Source: Brachybacterium faecium DSM 4810 (GTDB taxonomy: Bacteria; Actinomycetota; Actinomycetes; Actinomycetales; Dermabacteraceae). Taken from it: a DNA stretch of 64,000 bases. Positions 36,392-45,701 of this stretch are shown one piece after another (positions within the stretch are counted from its first letter, which is position 1; each line of letters begins with the position of its first letter). A program made the translations under genes and the position numbers. The notes below the pieces were generated by a model. The model did no database searches. It had not been told where the DNA came from and saw nothing but the letters and a program-made list of their open reading frames with translations. Location: contig CP001643.1 in NCBI GenBank assembly GCA_000023405.1, positions 1,984,001 through 2,048,000 on the forward strand. The letters are read 5' to 3'.

Positions 36392-37591
36392 TCAGCGCAC
36401 CCCGTCCGGGAAGTCCGCGGGCTCGCCCGGGCGGGGCTCCGGCGTGAGGTCGATGCCGTAGTCCGCGGCGAGGCGCAGCTCCGTGCCCGCGAGCACGCCC
36501 TCGACGTTCTCGTCGAGGTGGAACACGCGCGCACCGCGCAGGCGGTGCTGCTCCTCGCCGTCGAGCGCGTAGGGGGCGAAGCCGGTCGCGGGCGCGTAGC
36601 CGAGCAGGATCCCGTAGTAGTCCGCGACGTAGCTGTTGGCGTGATCGTGGCCGACGAACAGGCCCTTGACGTCCCCGCGGTGCAGCATCGCGGCGAACAT
36701 GCCCGAGTTCACGGGCCCGGGGCACTCCTCCTCGTTCCGCTCCCCCTCGATCCGGTGCTTGGTCACGGCGCGCTCGTGATCGGCGTCGGTGCGGGAATCC
36801 ACGGACGCGAACCATGCGAAGCGGTGCTCCCACAGGGCGATGTGCTGGAACACCAGGCCCGGGACCAGGGCCCCGTTGCGCCGCTCGAGCTCCTGCGAGG
36901 TGGAGAGGTACCAGCCCACCTGGTCGGGGCGGAGCCAGTCCCAGTCGGGGTATCCCTCGAAGTCCTGGCCCGCGATCTGCTCGGGAGCGTAGCGGCCGGA
37001 GTCCAGGAGCCACAGGGCGAACGCCTCACGGGTGCCGTCGGCAGATGCCAGGGTCAGCACCTGGTTGCCGCTGCCGGTGATCCCCTCGGCCTGGCGGGTG
37101 TTGACGTTGTGCGCGTACTGGCGGACGAAGTCGAGGTAGGCCTCCTCGTCGAGCCCCGTCCGCTCCGAGGAGTCCTCGTCATGGTTCCCGAAGGTCAGCG
37201 CCCAGGGGATGCCGCGATCCTCCATCGGCCGCACCACGTTGTTCAGCGCCTGCTTCGCCTCGAGCGCCGTGGTCGGGGAGCCGTCGATGACGTCCCCGTT
37301 GATGACCACGAAGTCCGGGCGCACGTCGTCGAGCACGGCCTCCTGGAGCGCGATGGTGCGCTCGTCGGTGCGGTGGGAGTCCTGTGTGTCGTTGAACTGG
37401 ACGGCGGTGAAGGTGCCGTCGTCGTGGAAGCGGAGCTGATTGCGCACGATCCCATTATCGGGGCGCGGGCGCCGGGCGGGGAGCGGAGTCGCCTCCGCGC
37501 CGGCGAGGCCCATGCCGGTCAGGGAGGCCGCACCAGCGGCGGAATAGCGCAGCAGGTCCCGGCGGGTGCGGGTGGGGCGGGCAGGGGTCAC
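36392..37591 (-). CDS. Tat-exported metallophosphoesterase
   Basis: The protein has 399 residues from a GTG with AAAGGTGG upstream. The N-terminus has a twin-arginine signal (RTRRDLLRYSAAG, then a hydrophobic run to AGAEA). The calcineurin-like metal site is represented by FNDTQD (about 66-71), INGDVIDG (GD at 99-100), FGNHDE and VGHDHANS. The first motif lacks the usual DxH histidine, having DTQ instead, as in the Dcr2-like branch. It should be a secreted, folded phosphodiesterase or phosphatase with unknown substrate. The adjacent DUF418-like gene upstream is on the same strand. Confidence 0.85.
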   Translation of the reverse strand: MTPARPTRTRRDLLRYSAAGAASLTGMGLAGAEATPLPARRPRPDNGIVRNQLRFHDDGTFTAVQFNDTQDSHRTDERTIALQEAVLDDVRPDFVVINGDVIDGSPTTALEAKQALNNVVRPMEDRGIPWALTFGNHDEDSSERTGLDEEAYLDFVRQYAHNVNTRQAEGITGSGNQVLTLASADGTREAFALWLLDSGRYAPEQIAGQDFEGYPDWDWLRPDQVGWYLSTSQELERRNGALVPGLVFQHIALWEHRFAWFASVDSRTDADHERAVTKHRIEGERNEEECPGPVNSGMFAAMLHRGDVKGLFVGHDHANSYVADYYGILLGYAPATGFAPYALDGEEQHRLRGARVFHLDENVEGVLAGTELRLAADYGIDLTPEPRPGEPADFPDGVR

Positions 37592-37727
37592 GAAGGGCCA
37601 CCTTTCAGGAGATCGCCGTGCGGGGGAAGCTCCAGGGAACCTGGCCCGGGCGACGGCGAGCCGACGGAGGCGCGCCGTGCACGGACCCTCGGGGCGAACA
37701 GCTGGTGACATCGACGCCTGCGCGCGC

Positions 37728-38945
37728 TCAGACGCGCGTGAGGCGGCGGACCGTCCGCGCCACCAGGGCCTCGAGCGGGCCGCGGCCGCCGCGTGCGGCG
37801 AGCACGGCGCCGAGCGCGAGCGTGAGCACGACGTGCACGCCCAGCACCCCGACGCCTGCGACGTACCAGGGCATGGAGGTGAGCTCCCCGCCCGAGGCCA
37901 CGACGGCGAGGAGCAGCGCGGCGGTGGTGAGGAGCACGTGACCGACGTAGATGCTCAGCGGCGCGGCGCCGGCGGCGCGCAGCGTGCGGGCGGTGCGGCT
38001 CTGCAGCTGCCGGCCGGCGGGCAGGGCCCAGGTGAGGGCGCCGAGCACCGCGGCGGAGAGGCCTGCGGTGGCCAGCATGTCGCCGAGCGTGCCCGTGTGG
38101 GGCGCGGCCGTGTACCAGGCCCCGGGAGTGGCGTGGCCGAGGGCCGCGGCGAGCAGCGGCAGGGCGTGCCCGGCCGCGGCGGTGACGGCACCGGCCAGGA
38201 GCATCTGCCGGGAGGAGCGGACCGGGTCGCCGTGCTGCTGGGCCCGCAGCAGCCCGCGCATCAGCACGATGCCGAGCAGCAGGTACGGCACCCAGGTGAT
38301 CAGCGGGTACTGGCCGGTCAGCACGAGTCCTCGCAGCACGCCGACGGGATCGTCCAGGCTCAGCAGGGTCACGGTGCCGAACTCGACCGGGCCGGGGACG
38401 GCCGCTGCGAGCGGGGCTCCGCCGAGCGCGAGCACGCCCAGCAGCGGCACCAGCACGCGGCTGGGGACGAGCAGCAGCGGCGCGGTGAGCATCATCGAGA
38501 GGCCGAAGGGCACGAGCACCACCATCACCGAGGTGGGAGCGAGCTCGAGCACCAGACCGAGCAGCGTCACGCACGCCCCGCGCACGAGCACCGAGGCCAC
38601 GGCGCGCCCGCGCTCCCCGCGTGCGAGGGGTCGCCGTGTGGCGAGCACGAGGCTGCAGCCGCCGATCACGGCGAACAGGGTCGAGGCGCTGCCGGCGGCG
38701 CGGGCGTCCGCGGCGCGGGCGAGGTGCCCCTGGATGCCTGTGCTGGCGGGGTCCTGCGCCAGCGGGGCGAGCAGGTGGACGGCCATCATGCCGAGGATCG
38801 CGAGCAGCCTGGCGAGGTCCAGGGCCTCGATGCGGGCGGTGGCGGTGCGGGCGCCGCCGGGAGGCGAGCTGCCGGCGCGGCCGGGGGCGCGGTCGGGCTC
38901 GGGTGCGGGGCGGGCTGCGGGGCGGGAGGGCGCGGAAGAGGTCAT
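37728..38945 (-). CDS. DUF418 / heparan-alpha-glucosaminide N-acetyltransferase-like membrane protein
   Basis: The protein has 405 residues from the ATG at 38945. After a Pro/Ala/Arg-rich tail of about 35 residues it begins with ARIEALDLARLLAILGMMAVH, the hallmark start of the DUF418/DUF1624 acyltransferase-like families (seen as RIEALDLARLLAILGMM). About ten membrane helices follow, with PLSIYVGHVLL near the end, typical for these proteins. They are thought to transfer acyl groups across the membrane, but the substrate is unknown here. The upstream ATG at 38981 would add 12 residues. Confidence 0.75.
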   Translation of the reverse strand: MTSSAPSRPAARPAPEPDRAPGRAGSSPPGGARTATARIEALDLARLLAILGMMAVHLLAPLAQDPASTGIQGHLARAADARAAGSASTLFAVIGGCSLVLATRRPLARGERGRAVASVLVRGACVTLLGLVLELAPTSVMVVLVPFGLSMMLTAPLLLVPSRVLVPLLGVLALGGAPLAAAVPGPVEFGTVTLLSLDDPVGVLRGLVLTGQYPLITWVPYLLLGIVLMRGLLRAQQHGDPVRSSRQMLLAGAVTAAAGHALPLLAAALGHATPGAWYTAAPHTGTLGDMLATAGLSAAVLGALTWALPAGRQLQSRTARTLRAAGAAPLSIYVGHVLLTTAALLLAVVASGGELTSMPWYVAGVGVLGVHVVLTLALGAVLAARGGRGPLEALVARTVRRLTRV

Positions 38946-39036
38946 GCCTGCCAGGCTTCCGCGCCCGCCGCGCTCGGGCATCGGCGCACGGGTCGATCCC
39001 GGCCCGCGGTCTCATACCGCAGGGGGAGGTGAGGTA

Positions 39037-40743
39037 TCAGCCCTGCGCATCACCGCCCCACTCCCGGGCGAACGCCTCCCTCCGCGCGGCCTGCTCGACC
39101 GGATCCGGCACCGGCAGCGAGGCGATGAGCTTGCGGGTGTACTGGTGGCGGGGCCGCTGCAGCACATCGGGGCCGTGGCCGTCCTCGACGAGGTCCCCGC
39201 GGAAGAGCACGCCGATGCGGTGGGCGAGGGAGTCCACCACCGCCAGGTCGTGGCTGATGAACAGGGCCGCGAAGCCGAGCCGCTGCTGCAGCTCCCGGAA
39301 CAGGTCGAGCACCGTCGCCTGCACCGACACGTCCAGGGCGCTGGTGGGTTCGTCGGCGATCAGCAGCTCCGGTTCGAGCACCAGGGCGCGGGCCAGGGAG
39401 ATGCGCTGGCGCTGCCCGCCGGAGAGCTCGTGCGGGTAGCGGCCGGCATAGGTGCCCGGCAGCTCGACCGCCTCCAGCAGGGCGCGCACCCGTGCGCCGC
39501 GCTCGGCGGGGCTGAGATGCTCCTCGTGCACGATCAGCGGCTCGGCGATGCACTGTTCGATCGTCAGGTGCGGGTTGAAGGAGGTCGCCGGGTCCTGGAA
39601 CACGAAGCCGATCCGTCGGCGCAGGGGCTTGAACGCCTTCTCCCGCATCCCGTTCATCTCGTGGCCCAGCACGCTCAGGCTCCCACCGGTGGTGCGTTCG
39701 AGCCCGGCGATCGCGCGCCCGATGGTGGTCTTGCCCGAGCCCGACTCCCCCACCAGCCCGAACACCTCGCCGGCGCGGATCTCGAAGTCCACGCCGTTGA
39801 CGGCCCGGAACGGGGCCCGGCCGAGCCGTCCCGGGTATTCGATGACCAGGTCCTTCGCCACCACCACGGGTGCGGCCTCCTCGAGGGCGGCCCGCTGTGC
39901 GGGATCGAGGGCGGTCCAGGCGGAGTCGCGGCCCAGGTGCGGCACCGCCGCGAGCAGCTTCTTCGTGTACGCCTCGCGGGGTGCGGCGAACAGCTCCTGC
40001 ACGCCGGCGCGTTCGATGATCTTCCCGTGGTGCATGACGGCGACGGAGTCGGCGAGGTCCGCGACCACGCCCATGTTGTGGGTGATGACGATGATCGAGG
40101 TGCCGTGGCGTCGCCGGATCTCGCGCAGCAGGTCGAGGATCTCGGCCTGCACGGTGACGTCCAGCGCGGTGGTGGGCTCATCGGCGACGATCAGCTCGGC
40201 CCCCAGCGCGAGCGCCATCGCGATCATGATGCGCTGCTTCTGCCCGCCGGAGAACTCGTGCGGGTAGCGGTCGATCCGTTCGGCGGCGTCGGGGATGCCC
40301 ACCGAGTCGAGCGCCCGCACCGCCTCGGCGCGGATCTCCTTGCGGGTGATCTTCGGGCGGTGCGCGCGCAGCCCTTCCCCGAGCTGCCACCAGATGGGGA
40401 AGACGGGGTTCAGGGCGCTGGAGGGCTCCTGGAAGATCATCGAGACGTCCTCGCCGCGCAGGGCGCGCAGCCGGGCCGCGGACAGTCCCACCAGGTCGGT
40501 GCCGGAGACGAGCACGGCCCCCGAGGCCTCCGCCGTCTCCGGCAGCAGGCCCAGCACGGACCGGGCGGTCACGGACTTGCCGGAGCCGGATTCGCCGACG
40601 ATCGCGAGGATCTCGCCGGGCGCGACCTCGAGGCTCACCCCGTCCACGGCGTGGACGTCCCCGGCATCGGTGGCGAAGTGGACGTCGAGCTCGCGGAGGG
40701 CGAGGCGCGGGCCGCCCTGTGTGCCGGTGTGTGCAGCGGTCAT
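39037..40743 (-). CDS. dipeptide/oligopeptide ABC transporter, fused double ATP-binding protein (DppD-DppF)
   Basis: The protein has 568 residues and contains two complete ATPase domains. The first (about 15-260) has Walker A GESGSGKSV, signature FSGGQKQRI and Walker B LIVADEPTTALD. The second (about 295-540) has GESGSGKTT, LSGGQRQRI and LLIADEPTSALD. The fusion replaces the two separate ATPases used by the first importer at 3283-5090. The start at 40743 overlaps the permease stop by 4 bases; the open frame continues far upstream only as an antiphase reading of the permease gene. Confidence 0.93.
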   Translation of the reverse strand: MTAAHTGTQGGPRLALRELDVHFATDAGDVHAVDGVSLEVAPGEILAIVGESGSGKSVTARSVLGLLPETAEASGAVLVSGTDLVGLSAARLRALRGEDVSMIFQEPSSALNPVFPIWWQLGEGLRAHRPKITRKEIRAEAVRALDSVGIPDAAERIDRYPHEFSGGQKQRIMIAMALALGAELIVADEPTTALDVTVQAEILDLLREIRRRHGTSIIVITHNMGVVADLADSVAVMHHGKIIERAGVQELFAAPREAYTKKLLAAVPHLGRDSAWTALDPAQRAALEEAAPVVVAKDLVIEYPGRLGRAPFRAVNGVDFEIRAGEVFGLVGESGSGKTTIGRAIAGLERTTGGSLSVLGHEMNGMREKAFKPLRRRIGFVFQDPATSFNPHLTIEQCIAEPLIVHEEHLSPAERGARVRALLEAVELPGTYAGRYPHELSGGQRQRISLARALVLEPELLIADEPTSALDVSVQATVLDLFRELQQRLGFAALFISHDLAVVDSLAHRIGVLFRGDLVEDGHGPDVLQRPRHQYTRKLIASLPVPDPVEQAARREAFAREWGGDAQG

Positions 40744-41771
40744 GAGGCCGCCTCCTTCCGGGCGCGACGCCGGCTGCGCCGGGTGCGCAGGCGGGGGTCG
40801 TTGAGATCGTTGACGGATTCGCCCACGAGGGTCACCCCGAGCACGGCGAGCGCGATCGCGAGGCCCGGGAACATGCCCGTCCACCAGATCCCGCTGGTCG
40901 CGTCGGCCATCGCCCGGTTGAGGTCGTACCCCCACTCGGAGGCGCTGGTGGGTTCGATGCCGAAGCCGAGGAAGCCGAGCGCGGCCAGGGTGAGGATGGA
41001 CTCGGAGGCGTTGAGGGTGAAGATCAGCGGCAGGGTGCGGGTGGCGTTGCGCAGCAGGTGGGTGCCCATGATGCGGCGGTGCCCGGTGCCCACCACCTTC
41101 GCCGCCTCGACGAACGGCTCGGCCTTCAGCCGCACCACCTCGGCGCGGGTGACCCGGAAGTACTGCGGGATGAACACCACCGTGATGGACAGGGCGGCGG
41201 CGAGGATGCCGCCCCAGGCGTCGGACTGCCCGCCGGAGATCACGATCGACATCACGATCGCGAGCAGCAGGGAGGGGAAGGCGTAGATCGCATCGGCCAC
41301 CATCACCAGCACCCGGTCCAGCCACCCGCCGACGTAGCCGGACACCAGCCCGATCGCCACGCCGATGAACAGCGAGGCGGCGACGGCGCAGGCCATCACG
41401 GCGACCGCGGTGCGGGTCCCCCAGATCACGCGCGAGAGCACGTCGAAGCCGGTGACGGTGGTGCCCAGGGGGTGGGCGGCCGACGGCGGCTGCTGGGTGC
41501 CGAAGCGCACCCCGTCGGACCCGGTGTCGGCGAAGCCGTGGGGCGCCAGCAGCGGCGCCAGCAGGGCGGTGAGCAGCAGGAGGCCGACCAGCACCAGGCC
41601 GGTGACGAGCATGCCCCGCTGCAGGCCGACGCTGCTGCGCAGGTGGCTGAGGATCGGCAGGCGCAGGTACCAGGGCGCGCGGCGGCGCTCGGCCACCTGG
41701 CTGGCCTCGGCGGCCAGGCCGGTCGCGCCGGGATCGCCCTCGCCGACGGGTTCGGGGTTCGAGAGGGTCAC
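40740..41771 (-). CDS. peptide ABC transporter permease (DppC-like)
   Basis: The protein has 343 residues. An N-terminal tail of about 50 residues precedes the first membrane helix ([22 protein letters not shown]). The external loop carries PLGTTVTGFDVLSRVIWGTR, the usual DppC landmark (seen as HPLGTTVTGFDVLSRV). The EAA-type ATPase contact reads EPFVEAAKVVGTGHRRIMG. The C-terminus ends in NDLNDPRLRTR plus a basic tail. It lies one base downstream of the DppB-like gene and overlaps the double ATPase gene by 4 bases. Confidence 0.92.
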   Translation of the reverse strand: MTLSNPEPVGEGDPGATGLAAEASQVAERRRAPWYLRLPILSHLRSSVGLQRGMLVTGLVLVGLLLLTALLAPLLAPHGFADTGSDGVRFGTQQPPSAAHPLGTTVTGFDVLSRVIWGTRTAVAVMACAVAASLFIGVAIGLVSGYVGGWLDRVLVMVADAIYAFPSLLLAIVMSIVISGGQSDAWGGILAAALSITVVFIPQYFRVTRAEVVRLKAEPFVEAAKVVGTGHRRIMGTHLLRNATRTLPLIFTLNASESILTLAALGFLGFGIEPTSASEWGYDLNRAMADATSGIWWTGMFPGLAIALAVLGVTLVGESVNDLNDPRLRTRRSRRRARKEAAS

Positions 41772-41772
41772 C

Positions 41773-42855
41773 TCAGTACCTCACTCTCGGGTCGATGAGC
41801 GCGGCGATCACGTCGACCACGAAGTTCGAGAGCGCGACGATCACGGCCAGCATCATGACGATGCCCTGCACGGCGATGTAGTCGCGGGCCTTCATGTACT
41901 CGGCGAGCATGTATCCCAGCCCGTTCCACTCGAAGGTGGTCTCGGTGAGCACCGCGCCGCCGAGCATCATCGCGACCTGCATGCCCATCACGGTGATGAT
42001 CGGGATCAGGGCGGGCCGCAGCCCGTGGCGGGTGGTCAGCCGGGTCTCGGCCACGCCGCGCGAGCGGGCCGATTCGATGTACTGCATCTCCAGCGTGCCG
42101 ATCATGTTGGTGCGCACCAGGCGCAGGAAGACCCCGCCGGTGAGGATGCCGAGCGCCACGGCCGGCAGCACGGCGTGGCCGAGCACGTCCCTCAGCAGCT
42201 CCGTGTCCCCCAGCCGCAGCGCGTCCAGCAGAGAGAACGGGGAGGGGTTGAGGATCGTGCTCATCGTGATCTGCCCGCTGGTCGAGAGCCTCCCCGCGAC
42301 GGGCAGCCAGCCCAGGCCCACGGAGAACACGAGCTTCAGCAGCAGGCCGACGAAGAAGACGGGGGTGGCGTAGCCGAGGATCGCGATGATCCGCAGCACG
42401 GCGTCGGGCCAGCGGTCGCGGGTGCGGGCCGCGATCATCCCCAGCGGCACGCCGAGCAGCAGCGCCACGACGAGCGAGTACACGACCAGCTCGAAGGTCG
42501 CCGCGCCGTAGGTGGTCAGCACCTCGGTGACGGGGGTGTTGTCGGTGTAGGTGGTGCCGAAGTCGCCGCGCAGCACCCCGCCGAGGTAGTCGAAGTACTG
42601 CACGATCAGGGGGCGGTCGTAGCCGGCCTCGGCCCGTCGCTGCGCCAGCTGGTCGGGGGTGAGGCGGCCGCCGAGGGCCGCGGTGATCGGGTCGCCGGTG
42701 ATCCGCATCAGGAAGAACACCATCGTCATGAGGATGAGGACGGTGGGGATGATGAGCAGGAAGCGGACGAGGATGTAGCGGCCGAGGCCTCCCGACGCAC
42801 GTCTGCGCGTGCGCCGGGGGGTGTCCTCGGCCTCGGGGTCGAGCGCGGTGCTCAC
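41773..42855 (-). CDS. peptide ABC transporter permease (DppB-like)
   Basis: The protein has 360 residues from a GTG that overlaps the stop of the binding-protein gene by 4 bases. It has the DppB order: a cytoplasmic tail, helix 1 (RYILVRFLLIIPTVLILMTM), RITGDPI, and a core with YIESARSRGVAETRLTTRHGL as the ATPase contact (seen as YIESARSRGVAETRL). It ends VDVIAALIDPRVRY, the family's standard terminus. It works with the DppC-like permease just downstream. Confidence 0.92.
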   Translation of the reverse strand: MSTALDPEAEDTPRRTRRRASGGLGRYILVRFLLIIPTVLILMTMVFFLMRITGDPITAALGGRLTPDQLAQRRAEAGYDRPLIVQYFDYLGGVLRGDFGTTYTDNTPVTEVLTTYGAATFELVVYSLVVALLLGVPLGMIAARTRDRWPDAVLRIIAILGYATPVFFVGLLLKLVFSVGLGWLPVAGRLSTSGQITMSTILNPSPFSLLDALRLGDTELLRDVLGHAVLPAVALGILTGGVFLRLVRTNMIGTLEMQYIESARSRGVAETRLTTRHGLRPALIPIITVMGMQVAMMLGGAVLTETTFEWNGLGYMLAEYMKARDYIAVQGIVMMLAVIVALSNFVVDVIAALIDPRVRY

Positions 42856-44506
42856 TTCGAGATCGGCGAGATGCGGAACTTGAAGGAGGAGTCCAGGGTG
42901 ACGCCCTCGATCTCCGCGGTGGACACCGCGATCTGCGCGCCCTGCAGCAGCGGGAGCGTGGAGATCTCCTCGGCCACGAGGTCCTGGATCTGCACGAACA
43001 GCGCCTCGCGCTCGGCCTCGTCCTGGGTGCCGCGCTGCTTCGCGATGAGCTCGTCGACCTCCTCGTTCGTGAAGTGGTTGGCGAGGAAGTTCTCGGTCGC
43101 GAAGAACGGGGAGAGGTAGTTGTCGGCGTCCGAGTAGTCCGGGAACCAGCCCAGCTGGTAGGCGGGGTAGACGTCGTCGACCCGGTCCTTGGAGTACTGC
43201 ACCCATTCGGTGGACTTCAGGTCCACCTCGAACAGGCCGTCGGCCTCGAGCTGGTTCTTCACCGCGGCGTACTCGTCACCGGAGGAGTTGCCGTAGTGGT
43301 CGGGGTTGTACTGCAGGCTGAGCTGCACCGGGATCTCGACGCCGGCGTCCTCGAGGCGGGTGCGGGCCCGGTCCGGGTCGGGCCCGCCGGAGCCGTCGCC
43401 GTACAGGTCCTGGAACTGGCTGCCGGAGCCCGGCAGCCCTTCGGGGATGTACGAGTACAGCGGGGTGTAGGTGCCGTTGTAGACCGAGTCGGAGATCGCC
43501 TCGCGATCCAGCAGGTCGGCGACCGCCTGGCGCACGGCGCGGGCCTTGTCCGGATCCGCGTCCGCGGTCTCCTCGCCGTACGGGTTGGTGTGGAAGTTGA
43601 ACACGATGTAGCGGATCTCGCCGCCCGGGCCGTCGTGCACGGCGACGGCATCGTCCTCCTGGAGGTCGGCGATGTCCGTGGCGGACAGCGAGCGCCAGAC
43701 GCAGTCGATGTTGCCCTGCTGGATGTCGAGCTTCATGTTGTTCTGATCGGCGTAGTAGGACATCACCACGCTCGAGGTGGCGGGGGTGCCGAACAGGCCC
43801 TTGTACTCGGGGAACGCCTCGTAGGTGACCAGCTCGTTGATCTTCCAGCTGGTGATCTTGTACGGGCCGGAGAAGGCTTCGGCGTCGACGATCTCGTTGT
43901 CGGCCAGGGTGGAGTCCGCGGGGAACACCTCGGAGTCGACGATCGGGCCCACCGGGCTGGTGAGCACGTACGGGAAGGTCTGGTCGTTGGGCTCCTTGAG
44001 GTGGAACTCGACGGTGAGGTCGTCGACGATCTCGACCTTCTCGAGGTTGCCCAGCAGGCTCGAGGGGCCGTTGGGGTCGGCGATCGCGAGCTGTCGGTCG
44101 AAGGTGTGCTTGACGTCCTCGGTGGTCAGATCGTTGCCGTTGGCGAAGGTCAGGCCCTCCTGGAGCGTCACGGTGAAGACGGTGTCGCTGGTGAACTCGG
44201 CGGTCTCGGCGAGATCCGGTTCGGGCCGGCCGTCCTCGGAGCCGATCGAGGTGTTCAGCAGGTAGGAGTAGCACTGCGTCCACACGGTCGAGGAGCCGTT
44301 GTCGTAGGCGGCGGCCGGGTCCAGGGCGGTGACCTTGTCGGTGGTGCCGACGGTGATGGTGCCGCCGCCCCCCCGTCGCCGCTGCCGGAGCCGCCGGAGC
44401 CGTCGCCGTCCTCGGTGGTCTTGGCGCAGGCGGTCAGCAGCACGGGGACACCGGCCATCGACACCAGCACGGCGCGGCGTCGGGGGGTGAAGGCGGCATC
44501 GAACAT
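42852..44506 (-). pseudogene. ABC transporter substrate-binding lipoprotein (family 5), reading frame broken by a frameshift in a G7 tract
   Basis: Translation should start at the ATG at 44506, which has a perfect AGGAGG five bases upstream. It gives a Tat/lipoprotein signal (FTPRRRAVLVSMAG then LLTAC) and a Gly/Ser/Asp linker. At a run of seven G (plus-strand C at 44368-44374) this frame goes out of phase. The mature binding protein continues in another frame from GTITVGTTDKVTALDPAAAY to the stop at 42852, with the family 5 segment LQEGLTFANGNDLTTEDV. One extra G would restore a 551-residue protein. The body shows no other damage, so this is either a sequencing error, a very recent mutation or phase variation. 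It is the first gene of the importer operon. Confidence 0.85.
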
Positions 44507-44642
44507 CGGATCCTCCTGAGGATGGAGGAGGCGCCGCAGGGACCACGGCGTCGGGGGCATGGGCGCCGCATGTGACGTGGCGCACCACCGGTTGTGAGCA
44601 ACCTAGCAGTGCGCCGTCACCCCGCCCATCAGCCGGACCGTC

Positions 44643-44661
44643 CCATCAGGTGACGTGATGG
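44643..44661. promoter_or_regulatory. inverted repeat upstream of the second importer operon
   Basis: CCATCA-GGTGACG-TGATGG has perfect 6-base arms. It lies in the 185-base gap between the squalene-cyclase-like gene's end and the binding-protein start, where the importer promoter must be. Regulator binding is only a suggestion. Confidence 0.3.
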
Positions 44662-44691
44662 AAACGTTATGCCGTCGGGGCGTGCACCGGC

Positions 44692-45654
44692 TCAGCCCTC
44701 GTTCCACCAGCGCAGCACCCGCAGCGCCTGCGCGGTCAGCCACGGCGAGGGCTGCCCCACGCCCACGTCGATCTCGAACCACACCTCGCCGGGCAGCACG
44801 TGCTGCTGCAGCCAGGTGCCATCGGGCTGCTGGGCGTCCTGCACCAGCGTGATCGCCTCCTGCATCCGCGGGTCGCGCCGGCCGGCGGCCCGGAAGTGAT
44901 CCAGGGCGCCGAGGGCGGTGTAGATGTGCCTCGGCGGGTACAGGAAGTGATCGACCCAGGGGCCGACGATCTCGCCGGTGGTCAGGCGCCGGGTGAGGTT
45001 CCGGCGCAGCAGGTACTCCTCCCCCGCCCGCTGCACCTCGGCCGTCGCCGCGGTGCCGCCGGTGCGCTGTTCGTGCGCGTGCAGCGCCCGCAGGGCGTTG
45101 AGGGTGGAGTGGAAGCTCGCCCGCGTCGAGCCGTTCTCCCACTCGCAGTTCCAGCCGCCCTCGGCCATCCGGTGCTCGACGAACCAGGTCGCGAGGCTCT
45201 CGACGTCCGCGCCGAGCCACAGGCCGTTGGCGAGGGTCATCGCGTTGATGCACACGTCCACCTCGCCGCCCCAGTAGGGCAGCGTGGGATCGAACTCCCA
45301 GCGCGCGTTCCGGGCGAGCTTCGCCGCAGTGTCGCGGGCGGTCAGCGGGGCGGGGTCCATCCCCCATTCCCGCAGCGTGGTCAGCGACCAGGTGGTCGCT
45401 GTCCAGGGCTGGCCGGGCAGCAGCTCGCTCTCGGGGTCCTCGAGGTATCCGGCCGGGAAGAACGCTCCGCCGGCCCACAGGCCCGTCTCGGGGTCCTGGC
45501 GCTCCAGCAGCGCGGCGCCGAAGCCCTCGTGCGGGATGCGGGCCCGGGTGTCCCTCCACTGCTGTTCGGGGGCGTCCAGCAGGTCGCGCTCGACCTGCCA
45601 GCGCAGTGCCGGATCGGTGTCGAGCAACCAGGTGATGACGTCGGTCGGTGCCAT
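44692..45654 (-). CDS. squalene-cyclase/prenyltransferase-like alpha-alpha barrel protein, function unknown
   Basis: The protein has 320 residues. Repeated Trp/Gly-rich helix-turn segments such as EGGWNCEWENGS, LYPPRHIYTALGALDHF and QQPDGTW resemble the QW-type repeats of terpenoid cyclase/prenyltransferase barrels. It is only about half the length of a true squalene-hopene cyclase and the DxDD catalytic motif is not seen, so cyclase activity is unlikely. There is no signal peptide or membrane helix. It is followed upstream by a DoxX gene with a 47-base gap on the same strand. The biological role is unknown. Confidence 0.7.
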   Translation of the reverse strand: MAPTDVITWLLDTDPALRWQVERDLLDAPEQQWRDTRARIPHEGFGAALLERQDPETGLWAGGAFFPAGYLEDPESELLPGQPWTATTWSLTTLREWGMDPAPLTARDTAAKLARNARWEFDPTLPYWGGEVDVCINAMTLANGLWLGADVESLATWFVEHRMAEGGWNCEWENGSTRASFHSTLNALRALHAHEQRTGGTAATAEVQRAGEEYLLRRNLTRRLTTGEIVGPWVDHFLYPPRHIYTALGALDHFRAAGRRDPRMQEAITLVQDAQQPDGTWLQQHVLPGEVWFEIDVGVGQPSPWLTAQALRVLRWWNEG

Positions 45655-45701
45655 CCCGCGATCCTCCTCGCGTACTCACCCGCGGGCAAGCCCGCCCGAC
45701 G

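Noticed and set aside
37951..41286. A very long plus-strand open frame of over 1100 codons
   Set aside because: It runs antisense to the DUF418-like gene and the double ATPase gene, has no conserved motif and reflects the scarcity of stops in GC-rich antisense frames.
40744..41325. N-terminal extension of the double ATPase to 762 residues
   Set aside because: The extra part is an out-of-frame reading of the permease gene; the ATG at 40743 with a 4-base overlap fits the family.
41365..43119. A 584-codon plus-strand open frame
   Set aside because: It is antisense to two well-supported permease genes and the binding-protein gene.
44692..45654. A true squalene-hopene cyclase
   Set aside because: The protein is too short and lacks the DxDD motif; no other hopanoid genes are nearby.
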